Shown in pieces: positions 35,359-48,230 of a stretch of 64,000 bases of DNA. Numbering within the stretch: position 1 is the first letter of the stretch; each line of letters starts with the position of its first letter. The notes beneath the pieces are model-generated. The model ran no database searches. It was not told the DNA's origin and worked only from the letters and a program-made list of their open reading frames with translations. Position numbers and translations under genes: made by a program. This DNA is from Progne subis subis (lineage: Eukaryota; Chordata; Aves; Passeriformes; Hirundinidae), in assembly GCA_022316685.1 (NCBI GenBank), contig JAKJHU010000136.1:1657812-1721811 (forward strand), written 5' to 3'.

Positions 35359-36663
35359 ACCCTTCAGCCTTGACTCCCACTGATCTCCCTGACTGCTGTC
35401 CATGTGGGGCTGGGCATGCTCAGCCTGGAAAGAAGAGGCGCTGCGGAGGCCTCAGTGCAGCTGTGCAGGGCTTGAAGGGTGCCACGGGAAAGATGGGCAC
35501 AGAGTGTTCAACAGGGCCTGCGGTGACAGGAGAAGGGGACACGGCTTTCAAGTGCAGCAGGTCGATGTCAGCTGGAAGTTTGTGCTTAACCAAGATGTTC
35601 TTTTACACTGAGGCTGATGAGGCACTGGCCCAGGCCATGCACGGAGGCTGGGGATGCCCCATCCTTGGCAACATCCAAGGCCACGTGGGAACATGGCTCT
35701 GAGCAACATGGTCTGGGAGAAGATTGCTCAGCTTGGAACAAGATGAGGGGTTTTAGAGGCCCTTCCAAGCCCCAGTGTTCAGGGCTCCCATCACTCCATG
35801 GTCTCTGTTGTCCACTTCACGTCGACCCTGGACTCCTGGGCTTTGTGATGTCACGTTCCATGTTCCAAGTGGCACTTTCAGCATCCAGCAAAGAGCAGGT
35901 CACAATCACTGGCCTTTGTGTCAGCCCACCCTTCGGCCTGCTCCGAGAGCACTGCTTTCACCCTGCTTCTCACCTGCTCCCTGATACCGCTCTCAGTCCT
36001 GAAAGCTCCCGGTTGGCTGCGTTTGGCCTGGATCCATCCCTGCACCATGCTGACATTTGTCCTGAGGAAGGTACGGTGCCATTCCACGGAGGTGGACACC
36101 CCTGGACTTCCTGGGTGGGTTGCAGCTCTGTGCGGATGCTGTGGCACAGGGAGCCCACTCTGAGGTTTTGCCACCTCTGCAGGCTGCATCAGTGCTGAAA
36201 GCTCCCTGCTGGCTGGCTTGGGCCTGGCTCCATCTCGGCACGATGCTGACATTTGTCCTCAGTAAGGTACGGTGCCATCCCATGGAGGTGAACACCCTGG
36301 GATGTCTGGAGTGGGCTGCAGCTCTGTGCAGATGGTATGGGACAGGGAACCCACTCTGAGGTTTTGCCACCTCTGCAGGCTGTCAGATACAGAGAGGAAG
36401 AGATGGAGGTGGATGTGGAGGAGGAGAGAGACGAGGAGATGGAGGTGGATGTGGAGAAGGAGAGAGACGAGGAGATGGAGGTAGACGGAGAGGAGAACGC
36501 AGAGGAAGAGATGGAGGTGGATGTGGAGGAGGAGAGAGTCGAGGAGATGGAAGTAGACGGAGAAGAGAACGAAGAGGAAGAGATGGAAGTGGATATAGAA
36601 AAGGACGAGGAGGAAGCAATGGAGCTGGATCTAGAGATGGATCCACAGCAGGACATGGAAGTG
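35359..36663 (+). repeat. Right arm of the large inverted duplication
   Basis: This is the reverse-complement partner of 30150-31346, with a spacer of about 4.0 kb. It is longer than the left arm because its acidic-repeat exon has extra 36-bp units. Its reading frame is intact where the left copy has a stop. Confidence 0.9.
35390..35775 (+). mobile_element. CR1 LINE fragment in the right arm
   Basis: This plus-strand CR1-like block is the mirror of 30945-31330, with GATGCCCCATCCTTGGCAAC and CTTGGAACAAGATGAGG segments. Confidence 0.6.
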
Positions 36664-36944
36664 GTGGTATGTGCTCCCCACAGGCAGAGTGGGTCCCCTG
36701 CTGCCAGGCCAGGGCTGCCACGGGCGGTCCCCGCTCAGGGACACAACACGCCATGCACTGGATTCTGGCAGCCATCCCCAGACTGCCCTGTGCTTGCTTT
36801 GGGCCGCAGAGTCCCCAGCCCCAGGCAGGCTCAGTTCTGGCAGCAGAGACCTGCTGTGCCAGCACATGCCAGCCTGGGAGCACATGGAACACCCTCTGTG
36901 CCTGACTGGAATAACCATGGCACTTCCTTTTCTTTCAGGTCTGA
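35997..36944 (+). CDS. Candidate 3' exons of an unrecognised acidic-repeat (EEMEVD) gene
   Basis: I do not recognise this gene. Candidate exons are 35997-36070, 36183-36266 and 36379-36666, then a stop two codons into a last exon starting at 36939. Donors (AAG|GTACGG twice, GTG|GTATGT) and acceptors (CTCTGCAG twice, TTTCTTTCAG) fit splicing. The two small exons are duplicates (VLKAP, then MLTFVL and K at the donor) separated by introns of exactly 112 bp. The 96-codon exon is in phase 0 and open: AVRYRE, then about six 12-residue repeats of EEMEVD-type, ending MDPQQDMEV. The product would be highly acidic, possibly nuclear or chaperone-like, but that is inference. The 5' exons and start are not identified. 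A poly(A) signal follows at 37270. Confidence 0.45.
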
Positions 36945-36984
36945 CAGAGATGGCAGACAGAAACACCACCTCCTGTATATAGGT

Positions 36985-37130
36985 TTTCAAGTTTGTTGTT
37001 GCCTTTGGGGCTATAGGTTTTAGGGTTTGTTGTTGCCTTCGGGCTATAGATTTTAGAGCTTGTTGTTGCCTTCGGGCTATAGGTTATAGAGTTTGTTGTT
37101 GCCTTCAGGCTATAGGTTGTAGGGTTTCTT
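36985..37130 (+). repeat. 33-34-bp tandem repeat, four copies
   Basis: TTGTTGTTGCC recurs at about 36993, 37027, 37060 and 37093, each followed by a GGGCTATAG-like segment. Confidence 0.85.
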
Positions 37131-37269
37131 TTGGTCTTCTGTAAATATGTTTCATATATTGTTGTTAGACCTGTTCTTATTAAAATAACCTTCCATAGAT
37201 TGTTGCTGTTCCTCATATTCTTACAGTGTAGAAGGTTCTGTAGTTCATGTTTGTTGCTGTGTTTCTGAA

Positions 37270-37275
37270 AATAAA
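37270..37275 (+). promoter_or_regulatory. Poly(A) signal AATAAA
   Basis: A canonical hexamer in GAAAATAAACAATC, about 330 bp into the putative last exon. Confidence 0.5.
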
Positions 37276-37295
37276 CAATCTTTCTTTTTCAAACC

Positions 37296-38907
37296 CCAAT
37301 TGTCTTTGCATGTTCTTTGGGCACGGGCAGCATTTACAAAGTTGTGGTTTCCACTTGCTCTGGGTTCCCAGGGCTGGAGGTCCCTGGGGGTGCTGGCACA
37401 GCCGCTCCGGGCCTGGGGGTACCTGTGCACACCGGGCTCCCACTGACAGAGGTCACCCTCTCCTTGCCGTTTCTTGGGACACACTTGGTGTGTGTAGAGG
37501 CAAATCCTCGTGGGCCTTGTCATGGGATCCCATGAGGGAGCAGGGCTGAGCCTGCGTGCTCCTGCAGATCCTCCTGCGTGGCTCTTCCCTGGGTAGCCCC
37601 GGGGCTAGCGAGGGTGCACTGGGCTGCAGGCAACCCCTCCTCCTGGGCACTCTGAGGGGCTGGAGACAGCCTGGAGGGAGCTTCAGCACAGGGGCCTCCG
37701 CACCAAGATTTCTACACCATTCCTGCAGGGAAAGGCGATGCAGGTATGTGAGGTCCGTGCTTGAGAGCACCAAATCCGAGGGTTGAGCTGCTGGGGAGTG
37801 ATGGGTGGAAAAGTGAGCTCATTGAAAACCAGGACCCAGTGTTTCTGTTGCTGGAAGTCTTAAATCCCACCTCTCTGGTGGGATGACAGAGGTGCTCCTA
37901 ATCCACTTGCTAAAGTATCATGCATCAAGCTGACAATATTTAAAGACTTTGAAAAGGAAAGCCAGTTTAAACAAACCTCTGCTCCTTTCCATTTGCTCTC
38001 TTCCACACTGTACGACAGAAGACAGGAGAGAAAGATGGTCTTGGGAAGAATGCTTTCAAGACTCTAAAAATAATAGGAAAACTGCTCTGCCACACTCTCA
38101 GCTGTTACAGCCCCAAAAGCACTGGCTGTCTTTGCTCATAGAGTCACAGCTGTGGGGAGATTTCTAGTGCACCACAGGACAGACATTTTTTTGTTTTTCT
38201 CCCTGAAATAACTACAGCACTTCTGGGGAGCAAGGCAAACAGGAGCCTCTTTTAATGGCCCTTGGAACTGGACATGTCAAATGAGGCACACAAAGCCAAA
38301 GGCCACCTGGAACCTCTGATCTCTCAAAGGGTCTTCACATTCTTCCCAGGAAGATGAATGGCAATCACTGTTTTGCCAGGGAAACTGCGTCAGCTGGGAA
38401 TCTGGTAGAAATCTTGGTAGAAAATGTGCACTCTGCTCCTGTCAGAGCCAAAATTCCTGCATACTTCTTGGAAGGCCTTCCTAGAAAAAAGGACCGTGTT
38501 CAACTGAGTGACAGTGAAGCAAAATGGCAATCCAGGAATACATTTTTCTGTACACCATATCCTCCGTCCATGTGGATGGTTCCTGGCTGACACACAGGAG
38601 TTTGGAAGGAAGCCAAATGCACCATTGTCTATAAAGTCTGAGGTGCTGAGGCATGAAGAAATCTCACAGGGATATGGCAACCTCTGCTGAAATCACAGTT
38701 GAGGGAGAGCCTGAGCTATTTGGTGCTTCTAGGCATGAAGATCTGCTCGGGATCTTCCACAGATGCTCAGCAGGCAGGAGGATTGTGCCTGGATCTCACT
38801 CTGGAAACGCCAGGGGCTCAATGGAGAGCTGTGGGAATGATTGACATTGCACTGAGAGGGGCCACAGTCCTTCAAGGGTCTTTCATCAGCAGCAAACAGC
38901 AGCCTGG
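37296..38907. other. Stretch with no recognisable gene
   Basis: GC-rich at first (37310-37800), then mixed. No exon or repeat family recognised. Confidence 0.4.
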
Positions 38908-39595
38908 AGGGTGGGGAATGCTGCATCTGTGGCACTGCGTGCTTATCCTGCACCTAAATGCAGAGCTGCCCCTAGAGTTGCCACGTATCACTCGTTCTGT
39001 TCCTCCTGTTGGGTATATTTGGAGCAGCTGTTAGATGTGGCTTTTGATGGTGATCCTGTGGGAAGCAGCCATTGGCCTGCTGTGATATCCTCCCCACTAA
39101 TACTAACTCCACATTCTCTTTGGTTTTATTGGGAGTTTTTTACCTATTTGTTGGATTGGTTTGTTTGGGATTTTTTTTTCTGTTTTGGTTTGAGTTTTTT
39201 GTTTGCTTTGTTATAAATGACTGGTGAAGTTGGCGCAGCCAGACTCCAGAAGATGTAAACCAGGCTCAGCTTTGCAGAAATTACTTTTGACTGGGATTAA
39301 CTGCAGCCCCCAGGCTCGGAATCACCACGACAGTTGCAGCTTTTGCCCTGCATCATCAGCCTGCCCAAACCCTGCTCGGTGGCTCACAAATGGGCCAGAC
39401 AACTCTTGTGCCAAGCTTCCTTTCAAACAGCAAAACCTTGGTCAGCATGACAGAAAGGCAGGGAAAAAAAGAAAATCTTCCCCATCAAGAACAGAGCCAG
39501 TGTGCCACCATCTTCCCCTCCACCGGTATGAATTTTGGACATTTACAGACAACCCGGGCTCTGAAGCTCCCATCTCTCAGTTCCTGATGTTATTT
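38908..39595 (+). repeat. Direct duplication, copy 2 (empty site for the LTR)
   Basis: It is homologous to 33088-33498 plus 35064-35354 without the 1565-bp LTR. The two copies differ at scattered positions and in T-run length. The flanks are unrelated on both sides. Confidence 0.9.
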
Positions 39596-42500
39596 GCATG
39601 ATCTCATCCCCTCTAATATCTTGCAAGTTTCAATACTACAGGCCTGCTCCGTGATACTGGGAGCTATTGCCAGCAGTTGTCATCATTGGGAGCTGTTTTA
39701 CCAACTTCTTGGAAAAGCGGAGTAGTCCATCTTGCCTCATAATTGCTGCTTTCAAATACTGCTGTTTATTATCCTCTCATTTTGAAATATGATTATATAA
39801 AACCTGTTATCTGCTACTTGCCACTCTTAGAAGACTGTATTTCAGCCATACCTCAAGAAGGCCTAGATTATACTGATTTTCAACCACTGAGAATCACTCA
39901 CCCTGTGTAACAAATCCTCATCCTTCAGTGCCGTTTGTCAGAGATACCGCTAATGAACTTAAAAGAGCTGGAAACAAACTTTGGGAATTGGAAACTTTTT
40001 TTTTTATTATTCTCTGACCATTTTATGAAGGATCAGGCTTATAAGCTCTCTTGAAACTAGAGGAGAGCAGTCCAGTTATCTCAACTGTGTCAGCTTTTGC
40101 ACGACATTCGCATATGGAAAAGAAGCAGCTTGTAACTGCGAGGAAAATTATTCCTGATCATCAGAAAGATTCAGAAAATAAGGAAAACCAACACTGTATC
40201 CTCAGTCAAGGATGTCTGTTCTTTGGAGTCCAACAGACAGTAATCAGAATTAAAAACTCCTTGGATTCATATATATTTGTTTCCGGACACTGAGTGCAAA
40301 CATGCCTTTTATCAGCTTTACCCAAGTAGGACACACATTACCTTTCACTCAATTCAAGCTGTCCTCCTGCCACCTCCTGGGTTCATGGGTCCGTGACAAA
40401 ACCTACAGCAGACGGAACCAGGAACAGAGCTGGAGCACCTGCATTCCCCCGCCACCCTCCCACACTTCAGCTCTCGCTGATTTTGCGAAGTTAATTCCAG
40501 TTTCTGAGTTACTGAATAGGCCTTTGTGAGCCATCACATCACCAGTGATCTGGTGCAGCATTTCATTTTATGATGGAGGTGGGCATGGATAGAGTTTTGT
40601 GTAGTCATTGTGAGAGGCTCTTACACAACAGCTAGGAGTCCTTTCTCAGGGCACTAGTGGAGGATAATGTGCAGTGATTTAAATTTTATACAAGTTTTCT
40701 AAAAAGTCTCCAGTTGACATAATAAATTAATTCTCTTCACTCTAGCAGGATAATCTATCAGCAGAGCTCATTAGCATCTTCCAAAACAAAGCCTCTTCTA
40801 AAATCCTGTTGACATCCCTGAAATGTATTGCAAGTCATATCATCCTTATTTAGAAAACGGTACTGGAAAGGACCTCTGGAGGTTAATCTGATCCACACAA
40901 CTCAACAGCCTGCAGACCTAGTGGTTGCCTATGCCAGCTAGCAGGAGCTGCCTCCCAGTCATTCTCAAATGCCTCTCAGGAGGCAGAGCCAAAACCTGGC
41001 TCCTGACTGCTGTCAATACCTGCAGGCAAGCATAATGGGGAGCTGGCTTCCCACTGCTGGCAGGCACAGCTAGGAATCTATATTTGTAATTATTCCAGTG
41101 AATTTAGGATACAGTTTTTAAATAATAAAGTATATTTTACTCTACATTTTAAGTATTTTATTATTTACTGCCCTTCTTCCCCAGATGGGGAATAATAGCT
41201 GGAGACAACACAGTCCATGGACATTTTTGAAGAGGGTTGTATGATATACGGATGACTGCAAAATATTGTGAAAAACAGAACTAGACCTTCTCACTGCCAA
41301 AGGCAGGATAAATACAGCATGCATCAATCTTGCTTCTAAATTTGAAGGTGATTTATTCTTTATATTAAAAAAAAAAAAAAAAAATCGTAGCCAAAATTTT
41401 ATTTCTTGCTAACCATTCTTACTACACTTCATGCAGTTTTTCATGGCATTTAGAAAAAGAAAACCTTTTTAAAACTATCACTAAAAAAGACCCTTTAATA
41501 AGCAGAACAGGACAAATTTTGGAATAGAAATTACTCCAAACTCTATGAAAAAATCTAGCTGTGAGAGAAAATAATAACTTATTTTTTGCTAAGTAAGAAA
41601 TTATGTGTTCTAAACTTTTTTCAGTCTTTCACTGAGGTCTGAGATGATGACTTCCAGTTTAAAGAATCAATCCTATGCAAAATCTGATGAAATACCATAT
41701 TGTTCCAAAATCAAACGGAGAACTTTCAAAACTACATTTCTGGCTTATTTGGTTTATTTTATGAGATGCAAATGTCACTTGGCCTTTCACATCCACTGCG
41801 GAAAGCAGCAGACATCGACACTCCTTGCAGTGCTACAAATCATCACGCACCATGCCCTGGCTCTGTTTTGGTCTGTTGCCCTTCCTCTTTCAGCACAGAA
41901 AGCAAGGTTTCTTTAAGACTCTATGTTATGTAATAGAGGCAATTACTGTCCTTTACCTTATCTTTAGGCTTTGGTTGAGAAAGATACTGCGGGCAAATTC
42001 TGAAATAAAATGTTCTTCTGGTAGGCCCTGCTACCTTTCCTGGAAATAAAATGCAGGTGATCCTGCATTCTTATTGTGTGTTTAGGTTGGGTCATTTTCT
42101 CCCAGGAAAAATTTGTCTTTGATGCTTTGTTTCTATTCAGGCGCTTGGCTTTGGTTAGAGAGAAATGTTTATGTTTTCAAACCCATAAAGTGTTGATAAA
42201 ATAAAAGAATAAATGTCTACATTCAAGTGTCACTTTTTTAAAAAAGGATGAATTGAAATGTATGATTCTACATCTAGAATTCTGCCTTTATCCTTGGAAA
42301 GTCAGTTAACATTTCAACAACTGAAATATTGCTCATGCTACCAAATGCTGTTTCTGCCTATTGCTACTGTACATCAGCAAAATTAAAATTTATATCTAGT
42401 CATTCTGAAGCAAGATAGGACAATTGTGAGCTTTTAGCTCAGAAGTCACCTTTGCAGATTTGGTAAAGAAGAAATTTCTTCCATCATAAACTATAACTAC

Positions 42501-45500
42501 CTCAAGCAATCACATAATGTTTTGTTTGTGACATTTTTATGTCTGGATGTGATCAAGTTAATTGCTAGGTGACCAGAGACACAGGATTTGGAGGTGATTA
42601 AGGATACCAAAAGAAGCATTTTACCTTTGTGTTTGAACCCCAGACCAGCGTAAAAACTCCCAGCAACAAACAAAACATATCTCTGTCACAAAAAAAAAAA
42701 CAAAACCAAAGTTACATTCCTGCCTGAAATTAACAGTGAAACAGATTAAGATCCAAATATTTTTTGAAAGTGGAGAGCAGAGGGGGAGGTGTTGAGGACA
42801 CGTGATTTTTTCTTGGGGAAAAATTACTTCAGCAATCCTGTTAAAATAGCTCTTGTTTAGCCAAAGACTTGTCTAAGCATGAACCAAACCGAGATGGTTT
42901 GGAAGAGCGGTGAGAAAGAATGGGCAAGGATTTCAACAGAAGTACTGAATATACTACTATGGTGAGCACTTTCAGCTGTTAAAAATTTACTAGTGACACT
43001 TTTATTTTTCCGTTTTGCCATTTCAATCCTAAAATACCAATATAAATCTGTGAATAATTAAATACAAGCTCTCCACAGATATTTCCCATAATCCAGAGAA
43101 ATGAATCTAGATATATGATACAGCACACATTGCAGCTGAGTTCCCCAACTTACATAACATTTTAAAAGAAAAGCAGAGTAAAAGTGATGTGACAGCTCTT
43201 TGAGGTCATGGCCCAATATGTTGATCCTACTGTATTTAAAGGGTAAGGTTGGGTCACTAATTAAATAAGAGCAGTACCAAAGATTTTTTTGTTGTTGTTC
43301 ATTCTGTCTTGATGAACCTGTCAGAGGTCTCACTTATTAAAGTGTGTTTGTGTATGGAGGCAGGTCCAGAGGGAATCTCTTAGATTATGCTCTCAGAAAA
43401 CAACACTGCTTAAGGAAACATCATGATGCCATTGAAGCTTCATTCTAACCTGGTGCACAATTAATACAGTCAGTAATTAAATACACGGCTCTGTCCTGAA
43501 AAGAAGCAAGAAGTTGGCATTGTTCTGTGGAATGGGAACAATACTATCATACTGCTCCATGTGTTGCTGAACACTACAAAAAAACCCCAAACACGCAGGT
43601 TCAAAAGACAAATTATTCTTATTATTGTGTTAGATTCCAGACAACAGAGAACAGATATTTATGTCAATAAATATGATATGTCAGAGGATATATAAAGATA
43701 TAATACTAGCTTTTCACATTCATATTCACGTTCATATGTATTAGAAGGACCCAATGAAACACTGCAATCACTGGTGTTAATTCCACTTGTAACATTTCCC
43801 CCTTTTTCTCCACTGGAACCTGCTTGCATCTTCTTCTTTCTTACTTATAGATAAATTAAAGAGGGGAGAATGGAACTTAATTGCACATTATTTACTTACA
43901 AAACTGTATTTAAATGACAGAGAGAGTTTACGAGAGCTGGGGAATAGATCTGAAAAATAAGTCAAAACAATCCTCAGTAATTAAAACTCAAAATTCAAAT
44001 ACTTAAGGGAAATAATCTCAAACGCAAATATACTATGGAAGGAAGATAGGGTTTGAAAGCATTAAAAAAAAGAGAAAAACTGAGGACTAGTAGTGAACAG
44101 CAAATTAAATAAGGGCTTGCAATGTGATACAGCACTACGAAAACAAACAAATGTGATTTTGGCCTATACAAAGGGGTCACATTCAAAGTGAGGTAGTGGA
44201 ACTGCATCAGAGGAGAAAAGCATTTGTGGCTATGCTGCAGAAGATGATGGGCTAATGTAGGAGTAGACAAGGTGATTTACTGTGTTAAAATTCAAAGCTA
44301 TGTGAATAAGTGCAACTTCATAAAATTTAATAAAAATTTTCCTCCTTTTTCTAGACTTGAATTTGATTCACTTTGTTCATTAATTCCATGCCTTCTTCAT
44401 GGCCATAAATTTAGTGGATTCCTTGGAATTTATCCTGAATATTTGAGAAGACGATACTGGAGACCAGCAGGTCAATGAATTGCTTTCTGGTCCTAGTCTC
44501 AGTTCCATTCCCACTTTATGAACACACAGAGCCTGCCTGCACTCCTGGCTCCTCTAAGGTAGACATGAGCAATCAGAATTCTAGCTAAAACAATTTGCTT
44601 GATCTTTAGCTCTTTTGTTCTGAAAAGTTCCAGTCATATGACATTATTTGTATGGAATTTCTGAAATCTTCTTATACCATTTTCACATGACAAGCTCCTG
44701 CTTAGACTTGCAGCTGCAAGGCTTCGGGAAAGAAGCACTGGAATGGTTTCTGCATTCTTTCAGTGCAGAAAACAGACCTGGTGACACAACAGCCACAGAA
44801 AAGCTGGGACATGGGCTGCGAACTTTTCTGGCTTTGCTCCGTCCCCAGCACACCCAACACACCTCCTTTGCTAACCTGTGCCTCCTCTGATAAGCTACAG
44901 CTGCACGTGAACAGGGTAAAAGTATTGGTGCTGGTGTGCTTGGAAATTCTGCATGTGTATCACTGACTCTGTGCTTTGCACTCACTTCAAATCAAGGAAA
45001 ATACTCACAACATGTTGGGCAGTAGAGGAACAGGCCAAGTGTTTGCAGTTTGGGAGTAGTAAATCTGCACTGTAGTAAATCTGGTGCCCAGCTAGACTTT
45101 CGTAGTGTTGGCTGACACCAGTGGTCTCACCAGTTTGGAGGGAAATGAGCAAGTTAATTGCTAACAGCACAAGGAAAACAAGAGTAAAAGAGTCTGCAAT
45201 CTACTTTAATTAAAAGTAAACCCCAACAACCTATCTGGTCTGTTAGACGGGGTAAGCATGCACAAGGCCAATGCTTGGTGCACTTAAGTAAGCAAACAAA
45301 CAAATTCACAAACACAGAACAGATGTTTGATTCATAGGAACTTTAAACTGGTAGGGTCGCTGCTTGGACATCTGCCACTTTCCATGGGGCATTATATAAA
45401 ATAATACACAGAGCCTGTAATCTATATAAAAAACTATATAGCCTAGACAGAGGAATGGGCTACAAATTTGCAGCCCAGGGAAATTTGCTGATGGCATAGA

Positions 45501-45720
45501 GCATGGTAGTACACTGAAGAAAGAACACATTAGAAGTTTAAATAAAAGTTTTTAATTTGCAATAGAAGTTGGCTGCTGTCTATCCTGTATATGTCTTTCA
45601 AGGTAATAAACAAAATAATGTATACACAGGTGACTGCAGTGGAATTACAGTGGGATTATTTGGAGAGAATTTGTAAAAGAGGGGGATCTTTTCATCAGAT
45701 ATCAGTTAAATGTGGAGAAG
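39596..45720. other. AT-rich stretch with no recognisable gene
   Basis: Only short chance frames. A weakly CR1-like segment (GGAAAGGACCTCTGGAGG and following, about 40866-40930) may be an old minus-strand CR1 end. There is an A tract at 41368-41384. Confidence 0.4.
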
Positions 45721-46108
45721 TGTTACTGTGACACGCAAAGCAATCACACGAGATGAGAGATTTTCGCAGGGCAGAGACTTTCTCCGATCCAGCTCAAGCT
45801 GAGTCAGGGCGGAGAGAGTGCCTCCTTGTTTATTTCTTACTTTTTATACATTTGTGGGTCTGGCTGAAGATTGGCTTCTGGGGTTTTTCACCCCTCAGCC
45901 TCAGTGGCCAGGCCAACTGTCAGTTACAATTGTTTTCAGGTTAGAAATATGCAAACAAAGGACAGAGAATGAAAAACAAAGGATTTGTTTATGTTACATA
46001 TGTGGGAAAAGGTAGAACTGCTTCTAATATTGTGCAGTAGCTAAAAGTCTGACTCCATTTTTATGAAAATCAAAAGGCTTTAAAAAACTCAGAAAAACTA
46101 GGGTAACA
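45721..46108 (-). mobile_element. Solo LTR of the ERV-B family
   Basis: The reverse complement matches the ERV-B LTRs along the whole length: TGTTACCCTAG at 46108, the TATAAAAAGTAAG promoter element near 45840, and an end GTCACAGTAACA at 45721. It is more diverged from either ERV-B LTR than they are from each other. The flanks GAGAAG and TCGAAG resemble a decayed 6-bp duplication only weakly. Confidence 0.85.
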
Positions 46109-48230
46109 TCGAAGCATTTAAATGGAAGAAGAAAATCCACCAGGAGAATTCACTACACAGGTGAAAGAGTTGAATAAGTATTTTCCAGTGCTCTGAGCCA
46201 AGGTAGAAATGCCTGCTTTTACTTCTAAATCCCTTTCCCAACAAGCTGTCTTAGCACTTGGGAAGGCACAAAGAAGGAACAGAAAGATAGAGAGGATGAT
46301 GACAAGCTATAAATCTCAGTTTAAATTATGTGGTAGGGCTAGAAATACATTACAGTGCGTCACTTGTTATGGTGTGACAAATGGTGTTCCATTTGCTGAA
46401 GTTATTTACAACTGGCCATTAATAAAGGGTCTGGGACAGGGGATGCCACTTGCTAAAGTTCTAAAAGGAAAGTGATTAAAAGTAGTGGAAGTCTGTGGGT
46501 ACACTTCGCTGTATTGGCCAAGAAAGGATTTAATTCTTACACTTAAACATGAACATTTTACTGAAAATGTGAACTGCTCCCCCTAGGATTTTAAAATCTA
46601 ACCATAACAGACAATATTCCAGATGTGTTGCAAGGAGAAATTGCTGGGAAAACCTTAACACAAAATAGTTATGAAGAAGAATTACACTTTTATTATAAGA
46701 CAGAGGTTTGTGGAACATCCTTCTAAGAGTTTATCAAGATAGTTGTAGCAAACCTGTTCATAAAACATACCCTAGATAAGATCTCAGTAGAAATCTAACT
46801 ACCTTTACCAGTGCAAGAGCTTAGATGTGCACACCCTTTTTACAATTTCCTCTTGTTTCTTTTTCTCCATCACCTGGAAATACGAATTAAAGGAGACTTC
46901 TCATCCTGATGCTTTAATAGGTCACCAATTTATTTCTTCTTTCTCCTTCAATATCATATATCCAGATTTTTGGTGTCCACTGGTAATGCCTCTTCTTGCA
47001 AATTATTTTGCTAGATTCTTAATTTTTAAAAAATGTTGTTTGATGGGGAAAAAAAAAATGCATAGTGCTCCCCAAGAACTTTTATCCAATTCCTCTCAGA
47101 GCTGCAATGCCTTCTGAAACGTATACAGGCAGAGGAAAAAGCATGAGCCCATTTCCCCACCTACCAGAGACTCATGGAATCATTTGACTTACACTGGAGA
47201 CACTGTGGCTGTGGCCATGGATAATTTCACCAGTTGCTTCTGTGGAACACCAGCTGTGAATCTGTTTATTCCCATAATTTTAATTCAATAGTCTACTAAT
47301 ACTGAGTATTCAAGTGGCTGTAAATGTTATGGGTGCCCACCCCTACCACCCTGTTAAAGTTGGATTTGAGTGTAAACCTCTAATTTTTGGAGCCCATATG
47401 GACGTACAAGCCACAAAATACAGGAAAACTCTGCACTACCTTCACTGGAAATTTTTATTTGGGAAACAGAGGAATGCCACTTTTACATGAATGAGGAGCA
47501 ATTCTTCCTAGCATAGACAACACATACAAGTTATGAGTTACATTATAAACAAATCAATATATTATTAGAAACAACACATGTATTTTTAAGTATAAAAGAG
47601 TCTTAAAAAGGGCACAAAAGCTATCATAAGCTGTTCTGCTTGAATAATATCTTTCTTTTAAACTAATGCATGTAGTTTACTAATCCCTGTGCTGCACTTT
47701 GCTCTACTCCAGGGAAACTGAACTTCTTTCCTGATCACCTAGAGGGGAGGTACATTAGTATTCACATTGCTCTGACATGGATCACTTTTGCAGTTGCGCC
47801 TGTCATCCACATTATTTCTGGTAACCTTCCAATTATTATGATAATTGTAAGCAAACAACTTGAAACAAATGGTTAGAATCAGCACAGCCAAACTGTGCCT
47901 TACTTTGTTTCTTTTATGTTCATTTCAGGAAGGAATTTCCTCTATTGAGGAAACAGAAAATATTTGGGTAAGAGACAGGTGTGCCTCACCACCCTCAGAA
48001 AAACGAACGTGCCAAGAATGGCAGCAAAGGGGGCTATAAAAGAACCCCTGACTGAGCCCTTAAAATGGATTTATTTTTTCTCCTAGACAAGCCAGAGATG
48101 CACTTCACCCATGTTTCCTAAGAGACTCAAGGACTGAAATACTGCTGCTCTGAGTAAGCAGAAGTGGACAGTTGTGGCGGGTTTCCCAAGCACTGGCTCT
48201 GGATCCAGCATTTCTCCTTACCAGCATTAC
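46109..48230. other. Stretch with no recognisable gene
   Basis: No recognisable exon. If the HYDIN-like gene continues, its next exons should lie here on the minus strand, but none with matching phase was seen. Confidence 0.4.

Larger units (their letters stand above)
36939..37295 (+). other. Putative terminal exon / 3' UTR of the acidic-repeat gene
   Basis: It follows a pyrimidine-rich acceptor (TTCCTTTTCTTTCAG). It carries a 33-34-bp tandem repeat at 36985-37130 and ends near AATAAA at 37270-37275, followed by a T-rich stretch. Confidence 0.45.

Noticed and set aside
35617..36198. 193-codon frame present in both inverted arms
   Set aside because: It crosses CR1 sequence and the proposed introns and exons without motifs. 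It is conserved because the arms are recent duplicates.
36189..36656. Ser/Thr-rich 155-codon minus-strand frame
   Set aside because: It is the antisense shadow of the acidic EEMEVD repeat, which has the better splice and poly(A) context on the plus strand.
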